Shown here piece by piece: positions 52,382-61,472 of a stretch of 64,000 nt of DNA. Both the position numbers and the translations under genes were made by a program. A model generated the notes under the pieces. That model was not told where the DNA came from. It saw nothing but the letters and a program-made list of their open reading frames with translations, and ran no database searches. Positions within the stretch are counted from its first letter, which is position 1, and each line of letters starts with the position of its first letter. Source of the stretch: Anaerolineae bacterium (GTDB lineage: Bacteria > Chloroflexota > Anaerolineae > Aggregatilineales > Phototrophicaceae); assembly GCA_022823945.1 (NCBI GenBank), contig JAJEBK010000009.1, positions 62,001 to 126,000 on the forward strand. The letters run 5' to 3'.

Positions 52382-52636
52382 ATGCAGCCGAGCAGATTGA
52401 CCCTGTATGGTTTGGCGATGGTGGGCGGTCTGGGCATGACTTTGATGATTGCTGGCGCGTCCATCGGCGTTGTTTTTGGCGCAGACCTGGACGCGGACGC
52501 CACTCATGGGCTGGGCTTGCTTATCGTGGTTGGCTTGCTGCTGCTGGCACTGGCGATAGGTTTTTGGCTGGGCTGGGTGCGCCCTTTCCAGCGCTTCGAT
52601 GATATCAACATCCCCGCAGAACCCGAACATCACTAA
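52382..52636 (+). CDS. Small two-helix membrane protein, unknown
   Basis: An 84-residue protein with two hydrophobic helices (about residues 9-33 and 44-66, the second LLIVVGLLLLALAIGFWLGW) joined by an acidic loop DLDADATHG, and a polar tail with Asp, Pro and His. No family is recognised. The ATG at 52382 has a GAGG site. It lies 7 bp before the next unknown gene and then era, so it belongs to a three-gene plus-strand unit. Confidence 0.6.
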   Translation: MQPSRLTLYGLAMVGGLGMTLMIAGASIGVVFGADLDADATHGLGLLIVVGLLLLALAIGFWLGWVRPFQRFDDINIPAEPEHH

Positions 52637-52643
52637 ATCAGCC

Positions 52644-53129
52644 ATGCAGCGCCTGCCCATATCTGACAAAGTTCGTGGCTTGCTCACGCGGCTGGACGAT
52701 AGTTGGCTGCTGGCGGATCGTGCTTTGGCCGGCGACAGGGTGGCGGCACAAGGCGAGTTGATTGTTCGCTATGGCATCAGCATCCTGGGCAAGCCGCAGT
52801 ACAAACTTGTGCCCGACCTGGTCGTGGCCGACCGCGGCGAAACGCTGATTGGAGAATCCGCCTGGCATTTCATCATCGAGCGCGGCCATCTGTTTCCACG
52901 CGCCGATGTCTGCGGGCGCTTGGCAGATGGCACAGACGAGATGCTCTTCCTCAAGCAACTGGATTTGGCGCTGCCTTTCGCTGTTTACGCCTATGAAGAC
53001 GGCGCGGATGTCAAGCCCCTGGCGTGGATAGACGCCTTGATCGCCCACGATGCCAGCGCTTTCCCGCAGCGACTGCTGGAGCACCTGCCGCATTATAGTC
53101 GCTTGGCAGACTGGCGCGCCGATGGCTGA
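52644..53129 (+). CDS. Unknown protein upstream of era
   Basis: A 161-residue soluble protein with no signal or membrane helix. Recognisable stretches such as KYKLVPDLVVADRGE-like segments are not family signatures, and I cannot name it. Composition is acidic in the second half. The ATG at 52644 starts 7 bp after the previous gene. Its TGA (53127-53129) overlaps the era ATG by 8 bp, so translation is probably coupled to era. Confidence 0.65.
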   Translation: MQRLPISDKVRGLLTRLDDSWLLADRALAGDRVAAQGELIVRYGISILGKPQYKLVPDLVVADRGETLIGESAWHFIIERGHLFPRADVCGRLADGTDEMLFLKQLDLALPFAVYAYEDGADVKPLAWIDALIAHDASAFPQRLLEHLPHYSRLADWRADG

Positions 53130-54060
53130 TCTGGACTCTATCTTCAGCGATGATTGGGGCGAAGACCATCGCTCGGGCATCGTGGCGGTGGTCGGGCAGC
53201 CCAATGTCGGCAAATCCACGTTGATCAACGCCATCCTCGGGCAAAAGATCGCCATTGTGACATCCAAGCCGCAAACGACTCGGCAGCGACAGTTGGGCAT
53301 ATACACATCGGATGACGCGCAGATTCTATTTGTCGACACGCCGGGCATACACAAACCGCAAACCCGTTTGGGAGCATACATGCTGGGCGTGGCGCGAGGA
53401 GCCCTGCGCGATGCCGATGCGATTTTGTGGCTGTTGGATGCCTCGCGCGCGCCAAACGAAGCCGACCGCCGCATTGCCGACCTGTTGCGCCAGCTCGCTG
53501 CCAACAAGCCCATCGTCCTGGCGCTTAACAAGTCCGACTTGTTAGATGATGACGCAGACCCAAGTGAACATTTCGCGCTTTGCGATTATCAATGCGCGCT
53601 CAAGACCAGCGCGACAAAAAAGCAGGGTATCGATCAGTTGCTGGAGGCGCTGCTGCCCTTGCTGCCGCTGGGTCCACGCTATTATCCCGCCGAGCAAGCC
53701 AGCGACGCCAACCTGCGCTTTCTGGCTGCCGAGCTCATCCGCGAGAAGGTGATCGAACATACCAGTGACGAGATCCCCTATACCGTCGCTGTCGAAATCA
53801 CGCGCTTCCGCGAAGGCGCCCAGCGCACGCAGATCGAAGCGACGATCTTTGTCGAGCGCGACTCACAAAAAGGCATCATCATTGGCAAACGCGGCGCGAT
53901 GATCAAGCGCCTTGGCAGCGCGGCGCGCAGCGACTTGCAATCGCTCCTGGAGGTGTCGGTGCGGCTGGACCTGCGCGTGAAATTGCTGCGGAATTGGCGC
54001 AGCAACGAAGCTTTCATGCGGCGGCTGGGCTATGCTTCTCCCAAGCGGAAGGGCGATTAG
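53122..54060 (+). CDS. era: GTPase Era
   Basis: A 312-residue GTPase that aids 16S rRNA processing and 30S maturation. The GTPase domain has G1 VGQPNVGKSTL, switch I KPQTTRQRQLG, G3 DTPGIHKPQ, G4 NKSD and G5 TSATK. The KH domain contains FVERDSQKGIIIGKRGAMIKRLGSAAR with the GKRG-like GxxG loop. The ATG at 53122 overlaps the upstream gene by 8 bp; the frame opened at 53050 lies in another frame of that gene. It converges with ribF, overlapping by 4 bp. Confidence 0.97.
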   Translation: MADLDSIFSDDWGEDHRSGIVAVVGQPNVGKSTLINAILGQKIAIVTSKPQTTRQRQLGIYTSDDAQILFVDTPGIHKPQTRLGAYMLGVARGALRDADAILWLLDASRAPNEADRRIADLLRQLAANKPIVLALNKSDLLDDDADPSEHFALCDYQCALKTSATKKQGIDQLLEALLPLLPLGPRYYPAEQASDANLRFLAAELIREKVIEHTSDEIPYTVAVEITRFREGAQRTQIEATIFVERDSQKGIIIGKRGAMIKRLGSAARSDLQSLLEVSVRLDLRVKLLRNWRSNEAFMRRLGYASPKRKGD

Positions 54061-54992
54061 GATGCCGCTGCGCCCGACAAACGAGCGCGCACAGCCACGA
54101 CATCAGCGCGGATCTGCGCGGTGAGCTCGTCCAGCCCTCCAAACTTCTGCTCCATACGCAACCGATCGACGAATGACAGCGTCACACGCGCGCCGTACAA
54201 ATCGCCGTGGAAATCCAGCAGATGCGCTTCGACTGACAGCGATTCGCCGGCAAAAGTCGGGCGCACGCCGATGTTGGTAGCAGCCATGTGGCGCGCTCCA
54301 TTGACCAGCGCCCAAGCCGCATAGACGCCACGGGCAGGGACGATCTGCTCCCGCCAGACAGCCAAATTGGCGGTGGGAAAGCCAATCCTGCGTCCGCGCT
54401 GCTCGCCCATGATTATTTCGCCCGTGAGCGAGTAATTTCTTCCCAGCAGGGCAGCCGCGCCTCGCATGTCACCAGCGCGCACGAGTTTGCGCAAATCCGA
54501 GCTGCGGATACGTTCTCCATGCGCTGTGACCGGGGCAACAGTCGCCACCTGAAAGCCCCGCTGTTGGCCCTGCGCGCGCAGAAAAGCTATATCGCCCTCG
54601 CGTTGAAAACCCAGCGCAAACTCCGCGCCAACACGCAACTCGCGCATTCGCAAATGTCTCACCAGCAGCGTCACAAAGTCGACCGCTCGCAGTTGCCGCG
54701 TCGCCTCGTCAAAAGGATGCGTGATGACCAGATCGACGCCCAGGTCCAGCAGCAATTTGGCGCGCTCGTCCGGCGGCGTCAAATAATAACGTTGTTCGGT
54801 CAAATCGAGCACTTTGTCGGGGTGCGGAAAAAAGGTTACGACGACGGCTTTTCGCCCGGTGTGGCGCGCCCGCTGTACCAGTTCGCTCGCCAAAGCTTGA
54901 TGACCACGATGCACGCCATCAAAGACGCCGATTGTCACGACAGATTCTGCCTCCAGCCGGGCATCTGCCAGGTTGCGCAAGTGTCGCGTCAT
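54057..54992 (-). CDS. ribF: Bifunctional riboflavin kinase / FAD synthetase
   Basis: A 311-residue enzyme making FMN and FAD. The N-terminal nucleotidyltransferase domain has GVFDGVHRGHQAL (an HxGH-type motif), then FFPHPDKVL and ISSSDLRKLV-like RIRSSDLRKLV. The riboflavin-kinase domain has GRRIGFPTANLAV and a late GVYAAWA followed by NIGVRPTF. The ATG at 54992 shares one base with the truB TGA (TGATG), a translational coupling signal. It is last in the nusA-to-ribF operon. Confidence 0.96.
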   Translation of the reverse strand: MTRHLRNLADARLEAESVVTIGVFDGVHRGHQALASELVQRARHTGRKAVVVTFFPHPDKVLDLTEQRYYLTPPDERAKLLLDLGVDLVITHPFDEATRQLRAVDFVTLLVRHLRMRELRVGAEFALGFQREGDIAFLRAQGQQRGFQVATVAPVTAHGERIRSSDLRKLVRAGDMRGAAALLGRNYSLTGEIIMGEQRGRRIGFPTANLAVWREQIVPARGVYAAWALVNGARHMAATNIGVRPTFAGESLSVEAHLLDFHGDLYGARVTLSFVDRLRMEQKFGGLDELTAQIRADVVAVRARLSGAAAS

Positions 54993-55909
54993 CAGCTTGC
55001 TGCCTGGTTTGCTTCGGCTGTCGGCGGGAAGACCTTGTGCGGCTTCCAGCGCTCGCCACGCGGCTGCAAAATAGCGACCAGGTGGTGCTGTGCATCGAAG
55101 CCGAAGACGACAGGAGCATCCAGACAGTCGCGCCGTTTGATGAACATGCCATTGCGCAGACGGGCAATTTCATCAGCAGCCAATGGCAGGCGCGGGTAAT
55201 CACGCAAGGCGCGCCAGGGCGAAACGAGTTGCCGTGACCAGTCCTTGCATCCCAGCAGCGCATCCAGATCGATGCTGTCAGCGAGCGTGAAGTTGCCGCT
55301 GGCAGTTCTTGTCAAGCTCGCAAGATGCGCGCCGACGCCCAGCGCCTCGCCAAGATCGTGCGCCAGGCTGCGGATATATGTCCCCGATCCACAATGGATA
55401 GCCAACTCCAGCATGGGTGAATCCCAAGCGAGTACTTGCAGCGCATGAATCGATACAGCGCGGGGCTGCCTTTGGATTGTCTTGCCTTGCCGCGCCAATT
55501 CGTAGAGCTTTCTGCCGCCCACTTTGATGGCGCTGTACATGGGCGGCAACTGCTCGATCGTGCCAATAAATTGGGACAGCGCGGCGCGAATCTCGTCGAT
55601 TGTCACCTCGCTGGCGTTTGCGCGGAGAGTAACCTCGCCGGCGGCATCGTAGGTGCTGGTGGCGATGCCCAGCTGAACCGTCGCGCGATAGCCTTTTTGT
55701 CCGCGCATCATATAATTGCTGAGGCGTGTCGCCGCGCCCAGACAGACGACCAGCACACCATCGGCGAGCGGATCCAGTGTGCCAGCGTGCCCAACTTTCA
55801 GCCGATTGCCTTGCTCGCGAGCCTGCCGGCGGATGCGCGCCACGACATCATGGCTCGTTATGCGCAAGGGTTTGTTGACATTCAGGAAGCCCGCCCAGGA
55901 AACTGGCAT
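54992..55909 (-). CDS. truB: tRNA pseudouridine(55) synthase TruB
   Basis: A 305-residue enzyme making pseudouridine 55 in the T-loop of tRNAs. The catalytic motif is GHAGTLDPLADGVL with the active Asp. Other TruB blocks are YRATVQLGIATSTYDAAG, PPMYSAIKVGGRKLYELAR and CGSGTYIRSLAHDLGEALG. The ATG at 55909 overlaps the upstream gene's TGA (TGATG); a TTG one codon earlier is possible. In this operon it typically follows rbfA and precedes ribF, as seen. Confidence 0.97.
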   Translation of the reverse strand: MPVSWAGFLNVNKPLRITSHDVVARIRRQAREQGNRLKVGHAGTLDPLADGVLVVCLGAATRLSNYMMRGQKGYRATVQLGIATSTYDAAGEVTLRANASEVTIDEIRAALSQFIGTIEQLPPMYSAIKVGGRKLYELARQGKTIQRQPRAVSIHALQVLAWDSPMLELAIHCGSGTYIRSLAHDLGEALGVGAHLASLTRTASGNFTLADSIDLDALLGCKDWSRQLVSPWRALRDYPRLPLAADEIARLRNGMFIKRRDCLDAPVVFGFDAQHHLVAILQPRGERWKPHKVFPPTAEANQAAS

Positions 55910-56889
55910 CAAGCGCTGTCTCCCTCGTCGATGATTTTGCGCGCCAAAGGCAAGACCTGTTTTTGCGCCTGCTGCAACGAGCCAGCCACTGTACAGCCTG
56001 CCGCCAACACATGACCTCCGCCACCCAATGCGAGCGCCAGCCGCCCCACATCATAGCCTGGCCTGGCGCGAAAGCTGATCTCGACCGCTGTGGGCAATTC
56101 TTTAAATACGACCGCCACCTTCGCCGCATCGACATCGACGAGGTAGTTGACCAGCCCGCCATCGGTCATTTTGCGCAAGTTGGCTAGCTTCAGGTCGTTC
56201 TGTGTGATGGCCGCGCAGATCAAGCCATCGCGCAGTTGCACAGATTGCAATGCCTTCTGCCACAGCGTCACTTCGGCAAAGCTGCGGCGGTTCAATGTCC
56301 GCGCCATGATCTCGGAAAGCGGCGCGCCGGCTTTCATCAGCGCCTGGGCGATTTCCAGGCTGCGGCTGCTGGTTGCGGGGATGCGAAAGCCCTGCGTGTC
56401 GGTCACCAGCCCGGCCAGCAAGGCGAATGCGACATCGCGGCTCAGCTGCCAGCCCGCGTATTGCAGCAAGTCAAAGACGACTTCGGCGGCGGCGGCTGCT
56501 TCTGGCACGACCAGTTGGATATCGCCAAAGCGCGTATTGGTCGGATGATGATCCAGGTTGATGACGCGCCGGCTGTGCGCGAGCCCATATTTGCCGACCT
56601 GTCCAATTCGTTCGATATCGCTGGCGTCAAGCGCGATCATGAGGTCGAATTCACCGTGCGCTAACCTGGGCAGGATAGCCTGGCTGTTTGGCAAGAAAGC
56701 CAATTCGTCCGGTACGCCCTCGTCTACGGCGGGGATTACTTTCTTGCCCAGCCCACATAGCGCCCCGGCCATGCCCAGCAGCGAGCCAATGGCATCGCCA
56801 TCGGGTGAACTATGCGAGACGACCAGCACTGCCTGCGCGGCGGCGATTGCGTCTGCTGCAGCTTGCCAGTTGGTCTCAGCGGGGGGCAT
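55909..56889 (-). CDS. DHH/DHHA1 phosphoesterase (NrnA-type)
   Basis: A 326-residue bifunctional oligoribonuclease / PAP phosphatase-like protein. It has motif I SHSSPDGDAIGS, then LDASDIERI, the DHH motif LDHHPTN, TDTQGFRIPATS and the C-terminal GGGGHVLAAG of DHHA1. Members degrade nanoRNA, pAp or cyclic dinucleotides. The ATG at 56889 overlaps the rbfA 3' end by 14 bp, and the order rbfA-nrnA-truB-ribF is common in several phyla, supporting a role in RNA turnover. The frame continues upstream to 56979 without similarity. Confidence 0.93.
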   Translation of the reverse strand: MPPAETNWQAAADAIAAAQAVLVVSHSSPDGDAIGSLLGMAGALCGLGKKVIPAVDEGVPDELAFLPNSQAILPRLAHGEFDLMIALDASDIERIGQVGKYGLAHSRRVINLDHHPTNTRFGDIQLVVPEAAAAAEVVFDLLQYAGWQLSRDVAFALLAGLVTDTQGFRIPATSSRSLEIAQALMKAGAPLSEIMARTLNRRSFAEVTLWQKALQSVQLRDGLICAAITQNDLKLANLRKMTDGGLVNYLVDVDAAKVAVVFKELPTAVEISFRARPGYDVGRLALALGGGGHVLAAGCTVAGSLQQAQKQVLPLARKIIDEGDSA

Positions 56890-57250
56890 CGCTGTCTGCT
56901 TCGGTCTCCGCGGGGATATCCAGCCCGGCGATGAGCTGATGGATGTGGTCGGCGTGCGCCAAAGTGTGATCCCAGTCAAAATGCAGCTCGGGCGTGTGCC
57001 GCAGACGGATGCGCTTGCCCAGCTCGCGGCGCAGAAAGCCCCGGGCCCGGCGAAATCCCTTCATCACTTCGGCCTCGCGGCTTTCGTCGCCCATGGCGCT
57101 CACATAGACCTTGGCGACCACCAGTTCGGGGTCCAACTGCACTTCGGTGATGGTCACTTCGCGCAGGCGTGGGTCGGCAATTTCGCGTTGGAGCAGCTGA
57201 CTCAGAATCTGCTGAATGCGGTCGTTCATGCGCTGCTGCTTGATGGACAT
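56876..57250 (-). CDS. rbfA: 30S ribosome-binding factor RbfA
   Basis: A 124-residue KH-fold factor for late 30S maturation. The pattern MNDRIQQILSQLLQREIADPRL, EVQLDPELVVAKVYVS and LRHTPELHFDWDHTLAHADHI is diagnostic. The ATG at 57250 has TGAGG; only 8 bp separate it from infB. Its 3' end overlaps the DHH gene. Confidence 0.95.
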   Translation of the reverse strand: MSIKQQRMNDRIQQILSQLLQREIADPRLREVTITEVQLDPELVVAKVYVSAMGDESREAEVMKGFRRARGFLRRELGKRIRLRHTPELHFDWDHTLAHADHIHQLIAGLDIPAETEADSDAPR

Positions 57251-57258
57251 GCGCAGCC

Positions 57259-59070
57259 TCAGGTAACGCGCTCGCGCACGAGAAACTCGATCAAGTCGCC
57301 GATTTCGTATTCGCTGACGCCGTCCAGACCGATGCCACATTCAAAGCCGCTGCGCACCTCGCGCACATCGTCCTGGAAGCGACGCAGCGACGCGACATTG
57401 ACGCCATCGATGATAATTCTATTGCCACGCCGCAGCCGGGCTTTGGCATTCCGCCGCGCTTCGCCCTCGCGGATCATGCTGCCGGCAATGACTCCGCTGC
57501 GGGGGATGCGAAAAGTCTGGCGCACTTCGGCCACGCCGATGACCCGGTTGGCGAACTTCGGCTCGAGCATGCCATGCAGCGCCAGCTCAATATCTTCGAA
57601 GAGTTTATAAATGATGTTGTAACGGCGGATTTCGACTCCCTGCACCTCGGCAGAAGCCAGCGCCGGGTTGTCCGCGTTCACATTGAAGCCGACGATAATG
57701 GCGTTCGAGGCGCTGGCCAGCATGACATCGGATTCGGTAATGCGCCCGACCTCTTGCCGCAACACGCGCACGCCAATGCCTTCTTCGTTGCGCTGCGAGA
57801 TATTCTGCAATTCGTCTGTGATGGGCTGGATCGAACCTTGCACATCCGTCTTGAGCACGATGGCCAATTCTTTGGCTGCGCCCGCTTGGAATTGCTGCAG
57901 GAAGTCTTCCAAGGTCATGGTGGCCGGGGCAGAGCCGCTGGCAATGCGAATTCGTTCTTCCAGGCGGCGGTCTTCGGCGATGCTGCGCGCTTGCTTGTCG
58001 CTGCTGGTGGCTTCGAACATGACGCCAGGCGCGGGTGGAGAATCCAGCCCCAGCACGGCCACTGGCTGTGAAGGCAGGGCGCGTTTGACAGGCTTGCCAG
58101 CCGAATCGAACATGGCTTTGACCTTGCCATACGCAGTGCCAGCCACAATCGAGTCGCCGCGTTTCATCGTGCCATTCATCACCAGCAGCGTCGCCATGGT
58201 GCCGCGGCTGCGGTCTATTTCAGCTTCTACCACCGATCCGCGCAACTGTCCTTTGGGGTTGGCGACAATCTCGTGCTCGTCCGCGACCAGCACCAGCGCT
58301 TCCAGCAAGTCGGGGATGCCAGCGCCAGAAAGCGAGTCGACAGGCACCATGATCGTGGAACCATCCCAGTCATCGGGCACCAGTTCCAGCTCAAACAGTT
58401 GCTGCTTGACGATATCTGGGTTGGCATTGCGGCGGTCGACCTTGGTGATGGCGACAACCAGCGGCACATTGGCGGCGCGCGCATGATCGAGGGCTTCGCG
58501 CGTGGTTGGCATGACGCCGTCGTCGGCGGCGACTACCAAAATCGCGATGTCTGCACCCTGTGCCCCGCGAGCGCGCATGGCGGTGAAGGCTTCGTGACCG
58601 GGCGTATCGAGGAAGGTCAATGTTTTGCCCTCGTGCTGCGCCTGGTAGGCACCGATGTGCTGGGTGATGCCGCCAGCTTCTTCATCCACCACGGCAGTCT
58701 TGCGGATGGTATCCAGCAGGGTGGTCTTGCCGTGATCGACATGCCCCAAAATCGTGATGATGGGTGGCCGCGCGACCAGCAAATCCGCAGATTCGCCCTC
58801 GTACATCGCGCTCCATTTTTCTTCGCGTTCTTCGGCGCGTTTTTCTTCTTCTTCGGCTGCGGCGTAGGCGCTTTCCGACTGCGCGCTGAAGCCCATTTCT
58901 TCCAGCACAATCGCCGCTGTGTCAAAATCGATCTGCTGGTTGATAGATGCCATGATCCCGTTCGAGATCAGCTTTTTCATGACATCGATGGGGCTGCTCT
59001 GGATCAGTTCGGCGAGTTCGCGAACTGTGATGAAATCGGGTATCAGGACTGCCTTTGGTGCGTTGGTCAT
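57259..59070 (-). CDS. infB: Translation initiation factor IF-2
   Basis: A 603-residue GTPase that places fMet-tRNA on the 30S subunit. Only a short N-terminal IF2_N (FITVRELAELIQSSPIDVMKKLI) and a charged spacer precede the G domain, unlike the long N-terminus in many bacteria. G1 is GHVDHGKT at 109-116, then DTPGHEAF (G3) and ITKVD (G4). Domains II, III and IV follow, ending in the fMet-tRNA-binding C2 region. The ATG at 59070 has a perfect AAAGGAGG. ylxR lies 71 bp upstream. Confidence 0.97.
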   Translation of the reverse strand: MTNAPKAVLIPDFITVRELAELIQSSPIDVMKKLISNGIMASINQQIDFDTAAIVLEEMGFSAQSESAYAAAEEEEKRAEEREEKWSAMYEGESADLLVARPPIITILGHVDHGKTTLLDTIRKTAVVDEEAGGITQHIGAYQAQHEGKTLTFLDTPGHEAFTAMRARGAQGADIAILVVAADDGVMPTTREALDHARAANVPLVVAITKVDRRNANPDIVKQQLFELELVPDDWDGSTIMVPVDSLSGAGIPDLLEALVLVADEHEIVANPKGQLRGSVVEAEIDRSRGTMATLLVMNGTMKRGDSIVAGTAYGKVKAMFDSAGKPVKRALPSQPVAVLGLDSPPAPGVMFEATSSDKQARSIAEDRRLEERIRIASGSAPATMTLEDFLQQFQAGAAKELAIVLKTDVQGSIQPITDELQNISQRNEEGIGVRVLRQEVGRITESDVMLASASNAIIVGFNVNADNPALASAEVQGVEIRRYNIIYKLFEDIELALHGMLEPKFANRVIGVAEVRQTFRIPRSGVIAGSMIREGEARRNAKARLRRGNRIIIDGVNVASLRRFQDDVREVRSGFECGIGLDGVSEYEIGDLIEFLVRERVT

Positions 59071-59141
59071 GCCTGCCTCCTTTCCTGGTAGCGATTGTGC
59101 GAGGCAGGCTGGGTATTCCTGCCCCCGTCAGCGCAGCCGCT

Positions 59142-59399
59142 TCATGACGGTGTCATCTGCCGCAGCAGCGCGCAATCGTCTTCGTGCAATTCATAGCGCA
59201 AGGCCCGGCTCAATGTCGCGCGCCCGGCTTCTTTCCAACAAGCTGGCTTTTCGCACAGATAAGCGCCGCGTCCATTCAGCTTGCCGCTGGGGTCGACTTG
59301 CAGTCTGCCGTTCACCATGACAAGCCTCGTCAGTTGACGTTTTTCGCGCTTTTCGCGGCAGACCACACAAGTCCGCTGCGGGCGGTATTTGCTGCGCAT
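59142..59399 (-). CDS. ylxR: YlxR/RnpM RNA-binding protein
   Basis: An 85-residue protein of the DUF448/YlxR family. It has RTCVVCREKREKRQLTRLV near the N-terminus and GRGAYLCEKPACWKEA. In Bacillus subtilis the YlxR protein binds RNase P RNA and modulates its activity. It sits between nusA and infB, as usual. The ATG at 59399 is 18 bp after the nusA stop. The ribosomal-protein-like ylxQ gene that often follows is absent. Confidence 0.92.
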   Translation of the reverse strand: MRSKYRPQRTCVVCREKREKRQLTRLVMVNGRLQVDPSGKLNGRGAYLCEKPACWKEAGRATLSRALRYELHEDDCALLRQMTPS

Positions 59400-59417
59400 G
59401 CGCCGTCCTCGCGCCGA

Positions 59418-61412
59418 CTAATAATCGTAATCTTCCCAGGTTTCTTCGTCCCAGTTGCCGCGGCTGCTCTTGCGACGGCGCTTGGCGATGACCTCGCCAC
59501 TGGCTTCGTCCAGCACCAGTTGACGGCGCTTTTGGCGATCTTTGCGGCGTTGCGTCTTGCCTTTGCGCAGCTCCAGCTCGAATTCTTTCTCGCCATCTTC
59601 TTCGACAAATGGCGCTTCGCCCGACCGTTCTTCGCGACCTTCGCGGCGTTGGTCGGCAGCTTCGGGCACTGGTCCGGGCACGGCAATCACCAAATCCGGC
59701 ACCACGACTTCTTCAACTGGCGGCGCTGCTTCTTCTGGCGCAATCGGCTGCCCAAAGGCATCCAGGACGACATCCGCTTTTTCTGCTTCGTCTGCATCTG
59801 CTTCTGCGGCTTCGTCTTGCGCCTCTGGTTGAGCCGGCTGCTCGGCTGCCAATTCAACTGCGGATTCTTCATCATCTTCTTCTATCGAGATGGCTTCTGC
59901 CAGCAGTTGGTCGAGATCGGCCGCCATGATGCTGTCCAGCGCGGCTTGAAGTTGGGCGGTTGGCTCGCCTTCGATATCGGCAAACTTGCGAGCTACAAGC
60001 GATTCGTCAACGAGATGGTGCAGCATGACTTCGCCGATGTTTTCATAAGGCTCGAGCGCGTCCAGCACTTCTTGCGATACATCCAATACATCCAGCGGCA
60101 ACTCGAAGAGAGTGGGCGCGAGCGTTTCACGAACCTTGTCGCGGCGGTCGATATAGATTTCGTGCGCGGCATCGCGGGCTTCTTGCATACGCGCTTCGAC
60201 CAGGCTGGCAAAGCGCTCCAGCGATTTGAATTCTTCTGGCATGACCGCCAGCTCGAGGCGGCGTTTTTCCATGATGCGCAGCGATTCGGCGACAAGATCG
60301 CTATGTGGGGCAGACCAGCCCGCCAGCGGAGGAGCATCCAGGTTGTCCAGCGCGGTTTGCACTGTTTCCAGCACGCTCTTGATATCAATTCGCCACCCAG
60401 TCAGCTTGGCAGCCAGGCGCGCATTTTGGCCTTCGCGCCCTATCGCCAGGGAGAGTTGATCATCGGGCACCAGCACAACAGCCGTCTTGCCCTCGGCCGG
60501 ATCATTGTCTAAAAAGACGCCGACAACCCGCGCCGGGCTAAGCGCCTTGGTGATGAACTGGACGGCGTCTGGATTCCATTCAATGACATCAATCTTTTCG
60601 TTGTGCAGCTCTTTGACGATATTTTGAATGCGGATGCCGCGCATGCCAACACAAGCGCCGACCGGGTCGATGCCGTCTTGCAGCGCCGCCACAGCGACCT
60701 TGGAACGGTGCCCGGCCTCGCGGGCGATCTTTTTGACTTCCACCTGTCCGTTGTATATTTCTGGCACTTCATATTCCAGCAGGCGGTGCAGCATTTCGCG
60801 ATGGGCGCGGCTGACCAGGATTTGCGGTCCGCGGCTGCTTTTGGATACTTCCACGACATAGACGCGGATTTTCTCGTGCGTGCGATAGCGCTCGCCAGGG
60901 ATCTGCTGGCTGCGCGGCAGGTCGGCTTCGGCGCGCCCAAGGCTGAGCGTCACCTTCCGCGAATTCGTGCTCTGCACTGTTCCGATCATCAAGTCGCCTT
61001 CGCGGTTGATGAATTCGTCATACAAGGCGCTGCGCTCGGCTTCGCGGATTTTTTGCAAGATGACCTGCTTGGCTGTCTGCGCCGCGATGCGCCCAAAAGT
61101 GCTGGTGTTGTGCTCGACATGCACCATGACCACATCGTTCAACTCGGCAGCCGGGTCAAAGATGCGCGCCCGTTCCAGGTCGACTTCGGTGGCATTGCTG
61201 TAGACTTCGTCGACGACTTCCTTCTCGACGAAGACCTTGGCCTGCCCGGTAGCTGGGTCGATCTCCGCTTCGATTGCCTGCGCCGCGCTGGCGCCAGTGT
61301 CTTTGCGGAAGGCAGATACCAGAGCCGTTTGCAGCGCGTCGAGGACGATCTCGGACGGCAGTTCGCGCAATTGAGCGATCTCGTTAAAAGCGGTCTGCAA
61401 TTCGTTCGACAT
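59418..61412 (-). CDS. nusA: Transcription elongation/termination factor NusA with a long C-terminal tail
   Basis: A 664-residue NusA. The N-terminal RNAP-binding domain is followed by S1 (GDLMIGTVQSTNSRKVTLSLG), then two KH domains with GACVGMRGIRIQNI and LAIGREGQNARLAAKLTGWRIDI. After residue about 350 comes a helical region, then an about 110-residue acidic Ala/Glu/Pro-rich stretch, then a basic end (KTQRRKDRQKRRQL) closing with an aromatic-acidic DEETWEDYDY. Typical NusA is 350-500 residues, so the tail is additional. The ATG at 61412 follows GGGGTGAAC. A 9-bp terminator-like hairpin lies at 61473-61495 in the leader. rimP is not upstream. Confidence 0.96.
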   Translation of the reverse strand: MSNELQTAFNEIAQLRELPSEIVLDALQTALVSAFRKDTGASAAQAIEAEIDPATGQAKVFVEKEVVDEVYSNATEVDLERARIFDPAAELNDVVMVHVEHNTSTFGRIAAQTAKQVILQKIREAERSALYDEFINREGDLMIGTVQSTNSRKVTLSLGRAEADLPRSQQIPGERYRTHEKIRVYVVEVSKSSRGPQILVSRAHREMLHRLLEYEVPEIYNGQVEVKKIAREAGHRSKVAVAALQDGIDPVGACVGMRGIRIQNIVKELHNEKIDVIEWNPDAVQFITKALSPARVVGVFLDNDPAEGKTAVVLVPDDQLSLAIGREGQNARLAAKLTGWRIDIKSVLETVQTALDNLDAPPLAGWSAPHSDLVAESLRIMEKRRLELAVMPEEFKSLERFASLVEARMQEARDAAHEIYIDRRDKVRETLAPTLFELPLDVLDVSQEVLDALEPYENIGEVMLHHLVDESLVARKFADIEGEPTAQLQAALDSIMAADLDQLLAEAISIEEDDEESAVELAAEQPAQPEAQDEAAEADADEAEKADVVLDAFGQPIAPEEAAPPVEEVVVPDLVIAVPGPVPEAADQRREGREERSGEAPFVEEDGEKEFELELRKGKTQRRKDRQKRRQLVLDEASGEVIAKRRRKSSRGNWDEETWEDYDY

Positions 61413-61472
61413 ACTTGTTCACCCCAAAATGGACTTGCTGTGCGCTGGCGGTCACCATGCCCACATAAAACA

